64,000 bases of DNA from Gerris lacustris (taxonomy: Eukaryota; Arthropoda; Insecta; Hemiptera; Gerridae): positions 14,625,218 through 14,689,217 of the forward strand of contig OX578277.1 of the NCBI GenBank assembly GCA_951217055.1, in the 5' to 3' direction. Positions 45,215 to 59,010 of this stretch are shown here, piece by piece. The notes under the pieces were generated by a model. That model saw nothing but the letters and a program-made list of their open reading frames with translations. It did no database searches and was not told where the DNA came from. The position numbers and the translations under genes were made by a program. Each line of letters starts with the position of its first letter. The stretch's first letter is position 1.

Positions 45215-48200
45215 GTACTCCCCCTCTTCTGAAAGTTGGCCAGATTTTAAATTGGACCTTCTTTACTTTCTTCTTTGGGTGTGAAGGCCAGCTGGCTTCC
45301 TGCACTTCTTCTTTGGCCTCGTTACTGTTGTTTAACTGGTGGCAGACCTTTACACGGTCGATACTAACCGTGACCGATTTCCCTTGCCGCAGTAAAGTAA
45401 TCGTCTTATCTGTTTTCCCTATTATTTTGAACGGACCTTCATAAGGTGGGGTGAGAGGTGGCTTAACCGCGTCTACTCGCAAGAAAACGTGTGTGGCATT
45501 TTGAAGCCCTTTTTCTACAAACGGTTTCTTATGTTGCGTCAGTCGCGGTGGTTTTGGCCTACACTCTGCCATGTGATCTTTTAACATTTGTAGGAATTCT
45601 GATGGAGTAGGTGTCTCTTGACCTGGTGTAAAAAATTCCCCCGGCAGGCGTACTGGTTGCCCAAAAACTAGCTCACAAGGTGCTACCCCGAGATCTTCTC
45701 TTACTGATGATCTAATTCCCAGTAGTGTAGTAGGTAGCACTCTTGTCCATCCTGACTTCGCCGTCGCGAGTGATGCCATCAGCGATGCCTTCAACGTTCG
45801 ATGGAACCTCTCTACCATCCCGTTACATTGCGGGTGGTAGGCTGTTGTTCTTTTCCTGGAAAAAACGCAAATCTGCCCCAGTTGGCGAAAGAGTTCAGAC
45901 TCGAATTGTCTACCTTGGTCAGTGACCACCTGTGCGGGAGTCCCGTACCGAGCTATCCACTCTCTATAGAACGATTTTGCGACGGCCTGTGCGGTGATCT
46001 CTGTAAGTGGCGTTGCTTCCATCCATCGGGAGTACCGGTCTACCATTGTCAGTAGATATCGGTATCCTTCTGATGGTGGGAGAGGTCCAACAATGTCTAT
46101 GTGTATGTCGAGAAAGCGTGCTGTAGGTAGTTGGAAAGCTTGGATAGGTGTGTTATTATGCCTGTAAACCTTACTTTTTTGACAAGCTACACAAGCTCGG
46201 GCCCATATCTTGATGTCTTTTCTCAAAGACGGCCAAACATATCGAGCTGCTACCATCTTAGTACTTGCTCTTATTCCCGGGTGCGACTGTTTATGTAGGC
46301 TTTTAAAAATTTCTTGTCGAAATTCTGGAGGAAGATAAGGTCTCTCGCGGCCTGTGCTCCTATCACACACCAGTTCTTTGTCAGTGCCAAAGATAGGAAC
46401 ATTACCTAGTTGTAGGCCCGTATGCCCTGCTCGAATCTTTTTTAATTCTTCATCTGTTTGTTGCGCTTCTGCAACCCTCAGAAAAAAATCTGTATCAACG
46501 AGTGAAATGGTGGCTACTGTGTCGATTCGTGAAAGAGCATCTGCTACCGCATTTTCTTCACCTGGCACGTATCTAATGTCGGTAGAAAACTGGCTGATGT
46601 ATTGGAGATGTCGTTGTTGTCGAGGTGAAGCGTGTTCCCACGACTGTTCGAAGGCGGTCGTAAGTGGACGGTGATCCGTGAAGATCGTAAACGTTCGACC
46701 TTCGAGCAGTGGTCGGAAGTGCTTCACAGAAAGATAAATTGCCAAGAGCTCTCTATCATAGGTTGAATATTTCTTTTGAGCGTCATTTAGTCCTCGTGAA
46801 AAGAATGCTAGTGGAACAACTCTTGAACCTTGTTTTTGCTGTAGAGCTGCACCGATAGCCGTTTGTGATGCGTCTGTGGTTATACAGATTGTTGCTGACG
46901 GATCCGGGTGAGCGAGAAGGGTAGCTTTGCAAAGATCTTCTTTCAGTTGTTCAAACACCAAGCTTGCTTCTTCAGACCATTCTATGATTCTTGTGTCTTT
47001 CTTTTTGTTATCCGGAATTAGTGAAAAAAGAATTTTTTGTTTTTCCGCTGTACGTGGAAGAGAACGCCTGTAAAAGTTGATAAGCCCCAAAAAACGTCTG
47101 AGCTCATGAACTTCTTTAGGTTTTGGATACTCATAAATATCTTTGACTCTACCTTTTTGTGGTTTTACTCCTTCCGCGTTTACTGTATATCCTAAAAAGT
47201 CTATCTCGTCAACGCCGAAGAGGCATTTGGCTACATTGCAGCTGAGGCCGTGGTCTTGTAAGACTTTGAAAAGCTGACGAAGATGTTGTCTATGCTGTTC
47301 TTCAGTCTCTGAGGCCACCAGAATGTCGTCCAAGTAAACGAACACAAATGGAAGGTCTCTCAAGATTTGGTGCATGAGCCTTTGGAACGATTGAGCTGCG
47401 TTCCGCAACCCGAACGGCATTCTGGGGAACTCAAAGAGTCCGAACGGTGTAATAACAGCTGTCTTTTCAATATCTTTTTCTTCCACAGGAATGTTATGAT
47501 AGGCCTTGACGAGATCGAGTTTTGAGAATATTCGGCAACCACTCAGTCCAGCGTTGAAGTCTGCAATATTGGGTACAGGGTATCTGTCAGGTATGGTGAC
47601 TTTGTTCAATGCCCTATAATCGCCACATGGTCGCCAGGTTCCATCTTTCTTCATGACCATGTGTAAAGGCGAGGCCCACGGGCTTTTTGAAGGTCGACAT
47701 ATACCCATCTCACACATGATTTGAAATTCTTGTTTAGCATCTCTTAGTTTGTCTGCTGACAATCTTCGAGCTTTAGCAAAAACTGCTGGACCTTTAGTCT
47801 CGATGACGTGTGTTACTGGGACTCGGCTTTCGGTAGGTGGTCGTCCTGGTCTAAAAAGTTCCGGATATTCTACGAGAATGTCCGTATATGACGTGTCTGG
47901 AGGGATAGCACGGATAGAACCAATGGTCGGTAATTGGACTACGTCGCCTTGCGACGTAAGACCAGTCACAGAATCTACTAGCCGTCTTCCTTTAATGTGG
48001 ACTAATAGGTTGAAATGTTGTAGGAAATCAGCTCCGAGAATGGGTGTGGTGACATCTGCGATCACGAACTGCCATGGCATTGATCGCTTGAGTCCAACGT
48101 TAACTCGTAGAAGCCGTAATCCATATGTTGGAATCGTAGAGCCAGCTGCTGAATACAGGAATGTAGTCTGTTGCCCGTCGCGTCGATCTTTATGGTTTGC

Positions 48201-48365
48201 GGGTAACACGGATACCGCAGCGCCAGTATCGACGAGATACCGCAACCCGTTAATCGAATCAGCAACGTACAAACAGGCGGGGTGATTAGCTGACCCGTCG
48301 TCGCATACCGCCACTAGCGTCGGGTCGTCTCGTTTCCCTGTTTCTTGTTTTGTGCTTTGGAGCAT
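45210..48365 (-). CDS. pol: Gypsy Pol polyprotein (protease, RT, RNase H, integrase)
   Basis: An uninterrupted frame of 1051 codons from the first ATG. The true product is probably a Gag-Pol fusion by -1 frameshift upstream of most of it, so that ATG need not be the start. Domains: retropepsin-type protease DTGA at 46-49; reverse transcriptase about 205-400 with first Asp at 284 and YLDD at 344-347; RNase H about 490-612 with D498, E539, D564 and D609; integrase with zinc site H691, H695, C725, C728 and catalytic D757, D816, E852 (35 residues between the last two); a GPY/F-like region around 974-980. All catalytic residues are present. It replicates the element RNA into DNA and inserts it. 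The stop codon comes from the 3' LTR. Confidence 0.95.
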   Translation of the reverse strand: MLQSTKQETGKRDDPTLVAVCDDGSANHPACLYVADSINGLRYLVDTGAAVSVLPANHKDRRDGQQTTFLYSAAGSTIPTYGLRLLRVNVGLKRSMPWQFVIADVTTPILGADFLQHFNLLVHIKGRRLVDSVTGLTSQGDVVQLPTIGSIRAIPPDTSYTDILVEYPELFRPGRPPTESRVPVTHVIETKGPAVFAKARRLSADKLRDAKQEFQIMCEMGICRPSKSPWASPLHMVMKKDGTWRPCGDYRALNKVTIPDRYPVPNIADFNAGLSGCRIFSKLDLVKAYHNIPVEEKDIEKTAVITPFGLFEFPRMPFGLRNAAQSFQRLMHQILRDLPFVFVYLDDILVASETEEQHRQHLRQLFKVLQDHGLSCNVAKCLFGVDEIDFLGYTVNAEGVKPQKGRVKDIYEYPKPKEVHELRRFLGLINFYRRSLPRTAEKQKILFSLIPDNKKKDTRIIEWSEEASLVFEQLKEDLCKATLLAHPDPSATICITTDASQTAIGAALQQKQGSRVVPLAFFSRGLNDAQKKYSTYDRELLAIYLSVKHFRPLLEGRTFTIFTDHRPLTTAFEQSWEHASPRQQRHLQYISQFSTDIRYVPGEENAVADALSRIDTVATISLVDTDFFLRVAEAQQTDEELKKIRAGHTGLQLGNVPIFGTDKELVCDRSTGRERPYLPPEFRQEIFKSLHKQSHPGIRASTKMVAARYVWPSLRKDIKIWARACVACQKSKVYRHNNTPIQAFQLPTARFLDIHIDIVGPLPPSEGYRYLLTMVDRYSRWMEATPLTEITAQAVAKSFYREWIARYGTPAQVVTDQGRQFESELFRQLGQICVFSRKRTTAYHPQCNGMVERFHRTLKASLMASLATAKSGWTRVLPTTLLGIRSSVREDLGVAPCELVFGQPVRLPGEFFTPGQETPTPSEFLQMLKDHMAECRPKPPRLTQHKKPFVEKGLQNATHVFLRVDAVKPPLTPPYEGPFKIIGKTDKTITLLRQGKSVTVSIDRVKVCHQLNNSNEAKEEVQEASWPSHPKKKVKKVQFKIWPTFRRGGVL
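45215..45230 (-). other. Gypsy polypurine tract
   Basis: On the minus strand AGAAGAGGGGGAG stands directly before the 3' LTR. It is inside the pol reading frame, encoding RRGGV near the C-terminus. Confidence 0.8.
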
Positions 48366-49162
48366 GGCGATTCACATCTTCTGGCTTCATCCCCAAATCT
48401 CCAGTGAAACCAACAAGGCTCTCCCTCTACATGTGTTCGAGATCGAGATCTTTGAGACGAGTTAGTCCGGCTTCTGGATCTTGTTCTTCTTTGTACAGGT
48501 TGCTTAGCTGTGCTCAGAGCTGCGACTGCTTTTGCAAGTTCGTCAATCTGCTTTTGAATAGAACTGCTGTTCGAACTTTCTCCTGTTGGTGCAATAGCGT
48601 ATACTGAGGACGGTTGTGTAACTTCAACTATCTTGTCCGCCATAACTGCCATATCTGTTAAGCTGTCCTTGCTAGCTGAAAGAACTACCTGAATGTTTGC
48701 TGGTAGCCGTTGCAACCAGAGAGATTTCAGAGCCTCCTCTGACAGAGCGTTTCGAGCCAAGTCCTGCATCGATCTAAGCAGCTGTGATGGTTTCCTATCA
48801 CCTAGATGAATGTCAGATAGAAGTTTTCTTAATTTATGTTCGCTTGATGCAGCAAACCTCTGAATTAGTGCGTTTTTTATAGTATTGTAAGCATCTCCTC
48901 TTGGTGGAGCGAGAAGAATATCACTTACCTGCTCCAGAGTATCTCCATCTAGAGCAGTTAAGATATGATCGTATTTGGTTTGATCTTGAGTGATTTTGCT
49001 TAACGAAAAATTTGCTTCAATCTGCCGGAACCAGAGCTCAGGTCGATTCTTCCAAAATGTCGGAAGTTTCATGCCGACTAACCCAATCCTCGCTTGATTA
49101 CTATGGTCTTGTGAGTCTGGGTTTGGATTAGGCATATTAGGGTTTGGACTTCCGTTATCCAT
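48314..49162 (-). CDS. gag: Gypsy Gag protein
   Basis: 282 codons. The N-terminus is Asn/Pro-rich. The capsid-like region (about 30-180) has the [20 protein letters not shown] signature common to this group of invertebrate Gag proteins. An Arg/Ser-rich stretch follows (about 225-245), then a CHCC zinc motif C250, H253, C263, C267 (C-x2-H-x9-C-x3-C) instead of the usual CCHC knuckle. It forms the particle and binds RNA. The gene overlaps pol by 52 nt in the -1 phase. The start is the first ATG, about 120 nt after the primer site. Confidence 0.93.
   Translation of the reverse strand: MDNGSPNPNMPNPNPDSQDHSNQARIGLVGMKLPTFWKNRPELWFRQIEANFSLSKITQDQTKYDHILTALDGDTLEQVSDILLAPPRGDAYNTIKNALIQRFAASSEHKLRKLLSDIHLGDRKPSQLLRSMQDLARNALSEEALKSLWLQRLPANIQVVLSASKDSLTDMAVMADKIVEVTQPSSVYAIAPTGESSNSSSIQKQIDELAKAVAALSTAKQPVQRRTRSRSRTNSSQRSRSRTHVEGEPCWFHWRFGDEARRCESPCSKAQNKKQGNETTRR
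48332..48338 (-). promoter_or_regulatory. Candidate -1 ribosomal frameshift heptamer
   Basis: Reads G GGA AAC in the gag phase, fitting the X XXY YYZ rule, within the 52-nt gag/pol overlap and 15 nt before the gag stop (codon 48316-48314). The pol phase is -1 to gag and its last upstream stop lies before the overlap, so a slip here yields the fusion. A downstream stimulatory structure was not modelled. Confidence 0.75.
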
Positions 49163-49283
49163 TATTTTATTTTTTGTTTAATTTTTTATAAAATGACAGA
49201 TAATTAATTTTTTTAAAAATGAATTGAAGCAATTGAAATATTACTTACAATACCGTCTTGAGGTTTCGTGTTTCTGTTCACTA

Positions 49284-49292
49284 GGGTCACCA
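49284..49292 (-). other. Gypsy primer-binding site (tRNA-Trp-like)
   Basis: One base inside the 5' LTR, the minus strand reads TGGTGACCC, complementary to a tRNA ending GGGTCA-CCA, as animal tRNA-Trp does. The match stops after nine bases. Confidence 0.7.
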
Positions 49293-49293
49293 A

Positions 49294-49477
49294 TGTTAAA
49301 GACTACGTATCTGCACTATAATCAATTAACTAATTACATAAGAATTCACAGATTAAGTTGACACACCGAAACGAACTAATTATATTATTCAAGGAATGCA
49401 AAGTTTTCACATGTCATGTCAAATAAAACAAATAAACTAAATAATAAAATATTGAGGCGAGCTGCGATGCCTCTAAA
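49294..49477 (-). repeat. Gypsy 5' LTR (184 bp)
   Basis: Same 184 bp as 45031-45214. It would hold the promoter of the element RNA (minus-strand transcription); no TATA assignment is attempted. Confidence 0.93.
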
Positions 49478-49481
49478 GGAC

Positions 49482-50260
49482 CTTTCCTAATGGGGTAGCG
49501 GGGACATTTTTTGCGTTTTTTTAAAAATTTTATTCGGGGTTAAAATGGCTTCCATTTTGAAAACGCGATATATGTTAATGAACCAAATTTCAATACCTTT
49601 GAAATTACACCCAAATTAATTTTCAAATAGTAAAAATTTCGGGTCTCGAAATTTGACTTTCTTATATCAACTCCCGGAATAATCATTGGACCACAGAGAT
49701 GTATATTTTTGTATTTTTGCCTTATTTTTAGGAGCTTAAGTCCGAAATAGTTTTTCTGATTTTGGGCAAAAAAAGTTTAACTTGTATAGTAAATTTAAAA
49801 TCTCTAGCTACAGTGGGTCGGGAGATATACTCCAAGATGAGACGGACGGGCGGACAAACTACCGAAAGCATAAGGGTTTCTATAGGGTGACCTCGAAACC
49901 CTAAAAAGGACTTGAAGTGAAGGTTTCATACAGGTTTTCAAGCGGCTTTGCGAAAAAATGGTTTGGAACCAACATTTTGCGGATCCGCTAAAAGAAGGCC
50001 ATAGATTAATGAGGTCACGCGGAGATCCGCTAGCTGTGAACCCACCTTAATGATAAATTAGCAGTTTAGGTTAAATTTGATATTATTGGATTTAAATTCA
50101 GTGTCATGTGTATAAGAAAGTTTTGTTTGTCGGAACAATTTTTATATTTTATGTTTATAATAATAGGATTTGTGGTTTATTCTTTTCTCAATAACGCATT
50201 ATTTATTGAATAAATAAATATATTGATCTCGATGATCAATAATCGTCCTCTAAAACAAAC
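49482..50260. other. Interrupted host repeat right of the Gypsy element
   Basis: Continues the host repeat (49545-49700 pairs with 44875-45010) and ends with a hairpin AGGGTTTC...GAAACCCT (49870-49904), like families B and D. It then reaches the TTAA composite end at 50046. No gene. Confidence 0.45.
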
Positions 50261-50265
50261 GTTTA

Positions 50266-50388
50266 TAAAGAAAGTTGAGAGTTTTATAGCGAGAGTGGAA
50301 CTGAATTTATTTAAACATTTTCTTGAACTAAGTAAATATGGCAAGTTATAAATATAAAACAAGTTATGTCAAATGTCAATTCTTAACA
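50266..50388 (-). repeat. Copia 3' LTR (123 bp)
   Basis: On the minus strand it begins TGTTAAGAATTGACATTTGA. The polypurine tract GAGGAGGAG (50389-50397) abuts it. Confidence 0.9.
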
Positions 50389-50750
50389 CTCCTCCTCAAT
50401 TTTTGATCTTCAGAGAAAGGTCATGAATTGCACTTAACTTGAAATGTTAATTTAATTGATTCAAATAATCAATTAGAAATAAAAATATTATAAATAAATA
50501 ATATGTCATTAGATAAATATATGTAAATAAATAATAATACACAAGTAAATAAATAATATGACATTGAATAAATATATATAAATAAATAATAATATATGTG
50601 AATAAATACATAATATAATATTTAAATATATTATACTATTTGTATAGCATTAATGTTTTATATATCATTATTAATCATGAATGATAAAAGCAAAAAATAA
50701 ATAAATAAAAACAAAACAAAACATATGGCTTATTGGCTTCTTAAAAAAAA

Positions 50751-51018
50751 TTAGAATAAGCCAAGTAGAAATCTAAAATTTGTAAACTTAATGAGCGATA
50801 ACGGTTTTGTCATTATGTCAGCTCGGTTGTCATTTGATGGAACGTAACGAATATTTATAATTTGCTTGTTGACTAAATCTTTGATAAAATGGTGTTTGAT
50901 ATCTATGTGTTTGCTTCGTTTACTGTTCTCGTATCCTTTAGTTAGGTCAATCGCCCCCTGGTTGTCAACCAACATAGTTACATCTTGTGGTTCGACAGCC
51001 TCCATGTCTTGAACAGTT
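50751..51018 (-). pseudogene. Copia RNase H C-terminal fragment
   Basis: 84 residues from MEAVEPQDVTMLVDNQGAID. The DNQGAI and KRSKHIDIKHHFIKD blocks followed by a V-P-S-x-D-N-x-A-D-I-x-T-K-P stretch are the classic end of Copia polyproteins. Upstream, the frame breaks at the junction with the inverted block (about 51018). Confidence 0.9.
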
Positions 51019-51100
51019 CCTTTTAGATGCCGAATTAAAATTTAAAAATAATCAAGAAACTGTGATACAAAATGAAAATTTATTTAGTGCTAATCGGTCA
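51019..51100 (+). repeat. 82-bp inverted duplicate, left copy
   Basis: Encodes LLDAELKFKNNQETVIQNEN on the plus strand and marks the left edge of the inverted block. An identical sequence in opposite orientation lies at about 52699-52780. Confidence 0.9.
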
Positions 51101-52698
51101 AGATTCAATCAAAATCACCACCCATCATATCTGCCTAAACCTTTTAATAATAATAATAAACATTTTGAAAATAAGATGAGAGAAAATTATTCTGAGAATT
51201 ATAACAATAACTACAAAGGAAATTACAGAGGAAGAGGAAATTTCTCAGGAAGAAATAACTTTCGAAGAAGACAGGGAAATATACAGTCAGTGCAAGAAAA
51301 TTTATCTTTTATAGTAATGAGTACAATCAACTCAAAACCAATAAGTGAAAATATTCAATTTATTATTGACTCAGGTGCTACAGATAATTTAGTGATGGAA
51401 TCAATGGAACCCTTCATGGAAAAAATTGAAAATTTAAAAAATGAAGTCAACTTAAGAATTGCCGATGGAAAAGTGTTAGTGGCCAAGAAACAAGGTGTAT
51501 TGAGAGTGAAATATAATGGACTTAATATTAATATTGAAGCATTGATCGTACCAAAATTAAGTATAAACTTGCTATCAGTCAGAAAACTAACATCAACAGG
51601 TAAGAAAGTAACATTTCATAAATATGGAGCTAAAATTTGGAATAAAAACTTTTATATTGAATGTACAATGATAGGAAATTTATATGCAATAAATTTTGAA
51701 AATCCAATTAAATCAAATAGTATTTTAAACATTAGAGACGAAAATTTATGGCACAGAAGACTAGGTCATCTCAACAGAAAAGGCTTAAAATTACTAAATT
51801 TACCAGTAAGCAGTGAGAAATGTGACAGCTGTTTACGTGGGAAAGCCACAAGATTACCGTTTAAAAGGGTAGATCATCCAAAATCACACAGAATAGGTGA
51901 ACTCCTTCATACTGACATTTGTGGACCTATATCAATTGAAAATAATGACCAAAAATACTTTCCAAAAATTAAATATTTCCAAACAATTATTGACGACTAC
52001 TCACATTTTACTAAAGTATATCTTTTAGAATATAAAAATGAAGCTACAAAAAATTTAATCGGTTACATTAAAGAATTAAAAACACAGTTTAATCAGAAAA
52101 CTTGCAGAATAAGATGTGACAACGGTAAAGAATTCATCAATAATTATTTCAAACAATTTTGCTATTCTAAGGGAATAAAAATTGAAACAACCATTCCTCA
52201 TAGTCCCCAACAAAATGGCGTTGCCGAACGAATGAACAGGACGTTAATAGACAAAGCCAGAACAATGCTCATAGAATCAGGCTTACCCAAGCTTTTATGG
52301 GGTGAAGCAATTCAAGCAGCGGCGTATCAACTAAATCGAAGCCCAACAGACGCATTAAACGGTGGAGTACCAGCAGAAAAATGGTATGGCAAACTGGACT
52401 TAACAAAATTAAGAGTATTTGGATGTAAAACGTGGACTTATAAATTACCTAAATCAAAAAAATTCGAAGAAAGGGCTACAGAATCAAGAATGGTTGGATA
52501 CAATATAAATGGATACAGAGTTTGGTTACCAAAAGAAAATAAAATTATTAATGCCAGAGACGTAAGATTCGACGAAAATTCATTACCATATAAAGAAGAT
52601 GTCAAAACAGAACCTAAAAATATAATTTCTTGGACTAGTGATAATGAAGATTTAGATGAAATTAATAAACAATCTGAAACAAAAACTGAAACAGCAAC
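51019..52698 (+). pseudogene. Inverted Copia block: gag C-terminus, protease, integrase
   Basis: A plus-strand frame (open from 50987 to 52747) with an Asn/Arg/Gly-rich basic gag end (RGRG, RRRQG) that lacks a CCHC knuckle; protease IDSGATDN (about 51365-51390); integrase zinc site in LWHRRLGH...CDSC; catalytic motifs LLHTDICGP, RCDNGKEF and PQQNGVAE; then the integrase C-terminal tail. It stops short of the reverse transcriptase. The first roughly ten residues are antisense RNase H and the last roughly sixteen antisense gag. The open frame is long, suggesting the inversion is young. Confidence 0.9.
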
Positions 52699-53322
52699 TG
52701 ACCGATTAGCACTAAATAAATTTTCATTTTGTATCACAGTTTCTTGATTATTTTTAAATTTTAATTCGGCATCTAAAAGGCGACTTTTCACAAATTCTAA
52801 TGTTACACCAGTTGTCATCGTCTCAATAGCTGTTATGACAGTATCGAATTTTTCCGGCATAGTTAGTAGGAGATGACAGACTTTATCACTATCATCCATT
52901 TTAGATCCAATAGTCTCTAATTTTCTTATAAGATCGTCGAATTCCACAAAATGATCTTCTAATTTCTTTTCGGGATTGAATTTTAATGTTAAAAGTTTTT
53001 TTCGTAGATATAATTTTGAAAATGTGCTTTTCCTTTCAAAAATGGCTTCTAGTGCTTCGATCATTTCTTTGGCAGTTTTTGAATTTTTAATGTATTCCAA
53101 ATGTTTATCACCAATGCATTGAATTATTATTGATTTCGCTTTAGCATCTGATTTCTTGAATTTTTCAATATCCTTTGATTTTGGATCTTCATCTTTTTCT
53201 AATACTTCTGTGACACCATGAGCTTCAAGTATAGCCATCACCCGAAATTTCCAGTTATTAAAATTTTCACCATTAAATTGAGGAAACTGATTGAATAAAA
53301 AATTTGATGGAAACGAACTCAT
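52694..53322 (-). pseudogene. Copia Gag N-terminal part
   Basis: About 209 codons starting MSSFPSNFLFNQFPQFNGEN, with the FNNWKFRVMAIL block, the LRKKLLTLKF and LTMPEKFDTVI motifs of the UBN2/Retrotran_gag_2 family. It ends in the duplicated LLDAELKFKNNQETV stretch, after which the frame (open to 52438) reads antisense integrase. Confidence 0.9.
52699..52780 (-). repeat. 82-bp inverted duplicate, right copy
   Basis: The authentic position of this gag segment in the element's order, continuous with the gag N-terminus. Confidence 0.9.
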
Positions 53323-53440
53323 TTTTAATTAATTTTTTTTTTTCAATTAGTTATTATTTAAATAAATATTGAGATTTTGACTTTTGAAAAAAAAACTGAC
53401 AGATTTTAAATTTAAAAGATATTACTAATATTTTTTGATA

Positions 53441-53459
53441 GTGTCTGGGCTCCATAACC
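53441..53459 (-). other. Copia primer-binding site (initiator-tRNA-like)
   Basis: Minus strand GGTTATGGAGCCCAGACAC directly follows the 5' LTR. It equals the complement of the initiator tRNA-Met anticodon arm, GGTTATGGGCCCAG, except for one inserted A. Drosophila copia uses that internal site. Confidence 0.75.
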
Positions 53460-53582
53460 TAAAGAAAGTTGAGAGTTTTATAGCGAGAGTGGAACTGAAT
53501 TTATTTAAACATTTTCTTGAACAAAGTAAATATGGCAAGTTATAAATATAAAACAAGTTATGTCAAATGTCAATTCTTAACA
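53460..53582 (-). repeat. Copia 5' LTR (123 bp)
   Basis: One substitution (cttgaacaaag here, cttgaactaag at the other) in 123 bp. Confidence 0.9.
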
Positions 53583-53755
53583 GCTTAAACTTAACCACAA
53601 TTCTTCCGTTAAGCTCAATAGCAAAAATAATTCATTTAATTAATGTCCAAAATTCAAAAAACCCAACCATATTTTTATTACATGGTATAGTAAATCTTAT
53701 AATGAATAATTTCATGCAGCCATAGAATAGGCCATAGTTAGAATAATAACTGTTA

Positions 53756-54784
53756 GAGGTCGACCAAGAAGTCATGAACACGGGAGAAACGGAAAGCTTA
53801 ACTTCGTTTAAAATCGGAACTTCCGAGTAGTGCCGAAGTCAGTACAGTCGGGTGCTAAGACAATAACCATTCCTAGTTTGTATGACATGCGCAGTTATGT
53901 CAAATCTCACAAATAACAACAGGGGGGGGGGCACAGGGGGCACGTGCCCCCCCCCCCCCCCCCCCAGACGTGCCCAGACCTAATAGAGTAAAAAAAAAAG
54001 AAAAAAATACGTATTTATATTTTTTTTTTATACATATTTTTACATTCACCTCATATTCAATTTCACCTCAGAAATGCATAAAAGCGCTGTTTTGAGAGGT
54101 CATATTTTAAAAATGTTCCGGGGGTGGGCCCCCGGACCCCCCGCCATAGCTCCCCCCCCCCCCCAATAATTAACTGCAGACGACGCCCATGACTTGCAGT
54201 AAGATATTGTACTGCAGTAAGCATCAGCAGAACATTTTCCAACGAATACGTTCTAAAACCGTTATTGTTACTGGGGCGCGGGGATTTTTTTTTTGGGGGG
54301 GGGGGCAGCTGCTTTGTTGAATAAGTAGTTCCCTTTTCTTGTTACCACAACGAACCCCCCCCCCAAATCTAAACTGATTTAGAATGTGCCCCCTCCAGAC
54401 TTAGCCGCTGGATACGCCACTGAACAGGAAGGTTTCCAATCTGTTAGGTTTCCGGTTTTGTTTATTTTTATACAGCTCGAACAGTCACAACTGTTTTAAA
54501 TCCAAATCAAACTCAGAAATAAAGAGGAAGAAAAAAAAAATAGATTAAGATTTAAAGAATATTATTATGAATAATCAATAAAGATATTATCGTATATTAT
54601 TAGTGATTTCTTATCAGGTATAGTGTTGCCTGTTGCAAAAAATATAGAAGTTATTAAAAATAAAATTATTAATAACAGAAGAACAACACTGTGTTTTTTG
54701 ACCGTGGTCTATTATATCAAAAACTGACTGTACATGACGACACTAGCGCACTCCTCTCATTTCCATGACTTCTTGGTCGACCTC
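53756..54784. mobile_element. TA-flanked element with GAGGTCGACC ends
   Basis: The TIRs start GAGGTCGACCAAGAAGTCAT on both strands and TA flanks each (53754-53755 and 54785-54786). The middle (about 53920-54422) is a nested insertion with C/G runs. No transposase recognised. Confidence 0.75.
53921..54422. mobile_element. Nested element(s) with CACGTGCCCC and TACGCCACTG ends
   Basis: The right half (54153-54422) matches the MITE at 5271-5516, including ccaataattaactgc and the end GGATACGCCACTG. The left half holds ggggggcacgtgcccccc and GGGTGGGCCCCCGGACCCCC. aacagg stands at both outer edges. It may be one or two insertions. Confidence 0.5.

Positions 54785-58426
<3,642 letters not shown>

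Positions 58427-58497
<71 letters not shown>
58427..58497. repeat. (TA)n microsatellite
   Basis: About 35 TA units. Confidence 0.95.
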
Positions 58498-58500
<3 letters not shown>

Positions 58501-58555
58501 GTTTTCTTATTTTTGGGTTTTCGAAAAAAAGTTTTTTTTTACTGGTCTTATATTA

Positions 58556-59010
58556 CTTTGCTTTGTAAGTTTCATCCCACATTTCCGTTTCTCCAATTTT
58601 GAACCACTTCCCGTGATTTAATCTTCCCCAAATTTTGCACATAGATACAACTAAGGTGAAGAACACAGAAACCAAAAAAAAAAAAAAAAAAAAAAAAATG
58701 GCGTCAAATATATTTGCTTTTTAAGTTTCATCGCACACCTATTACCCCAATTTTGAACCACTTACCGTCATTCAATCTTCCCCAAATTTTGCACATAGAT
58801 GCAACCAAGGTGAAGAATACAGAAACCAAAAACAAAAAAAACAAATAAAAAATGGCGTCAAATATATTTGCTTTTTAAGTTTCATCGCACACCTATTACC
58901 CCAATTTTGAACCACTTACCGTCATTCAATCTTCCCCAAATTTTTCACAAAGATACAACTAAGGTGAAGAATACAGAAAAAAAAAAAAAAAAAAAAAAAA
59001 AATTGAAAAT
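58556..59010 (+). repeat. Three tandem units of about 155 bp, each ending in poly(A)
   Basis: Units share taagtttcatc, ccaattttgaaccactt, CTTCCCCAAATTTTGCACAT and ggtgaagaa, and each ends in an A-rich run (58674-58698, 58829-58850, 58978-59001). Confidence 0.75.

Larger units (their letters stand above)
45027..49481 (-). mobile_element. Intact Ty3/Gypsy LTR retrotransposon (CsRn1/Kabuki-like)
   Basis: The element is 45031-49477 (4447 bp) with the 4-bp target duplication ggac at 45027-45030 and 49478-49481. The LTRs are 184 bp and identical as far as I can read. Order on the minus strand: LTR, primer-binding site, gag, pol (protease, reverse transcriptase, RNase H, integrase), polypurine tract, LTR. 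No env. The CHCC Gag finger and a primer site matching the tRNA-Trp 3' end are, as I recall, marks of the CsRn1 clade. Confidence 0.93.
41575..50046. mobile_element. 8.5-kb TTAA-flanked composite (family C ends)
   Basis: The ends GGTGGATTTATAGCTAGCGG (left) and its counterpart GGTGGGTTCACAGCTAGCGG (inverted, right) continue inward as ATCTCCGCG. TTAA lies next to both ends (41571-41574 and 50047-50050). Contents: two inverted family B elements, a Penelope hairpin, a diverged direct repeat around 44875-45010 and 49540-49700, and the Gypsy element. No piggyBac-like transposase is visible. Confidence 0.6.
50266..53582 (-). mobile_element. Rearranged Ty1/Copia retrotransposon
   Basis: 123-bp LTRs (50266-50388 and 53460-53582) differ at one site. 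Flanking pentamers gttta (50261-50265) and gctta (53583-53587) match at four of five. Reading the minus strand from the right: LTR, primer site, gag N-terminus, an inverted block (gag C-terminus, protease, integrase), the last 84 residues of RNase H, polypurine tract, LTR. Reverse transcriptase is absent, so it cannot move on its own. Confidence 0.9.

Noticed and set aside
47749..48285. 178-codon plus-strand frame opposite pol
   Set aside because: It is the antisense of the protease and early RT region of an intact pol; codon text has no domain features. The other plus-strand frames over 45.7-48.6 kb are rejected likewise.
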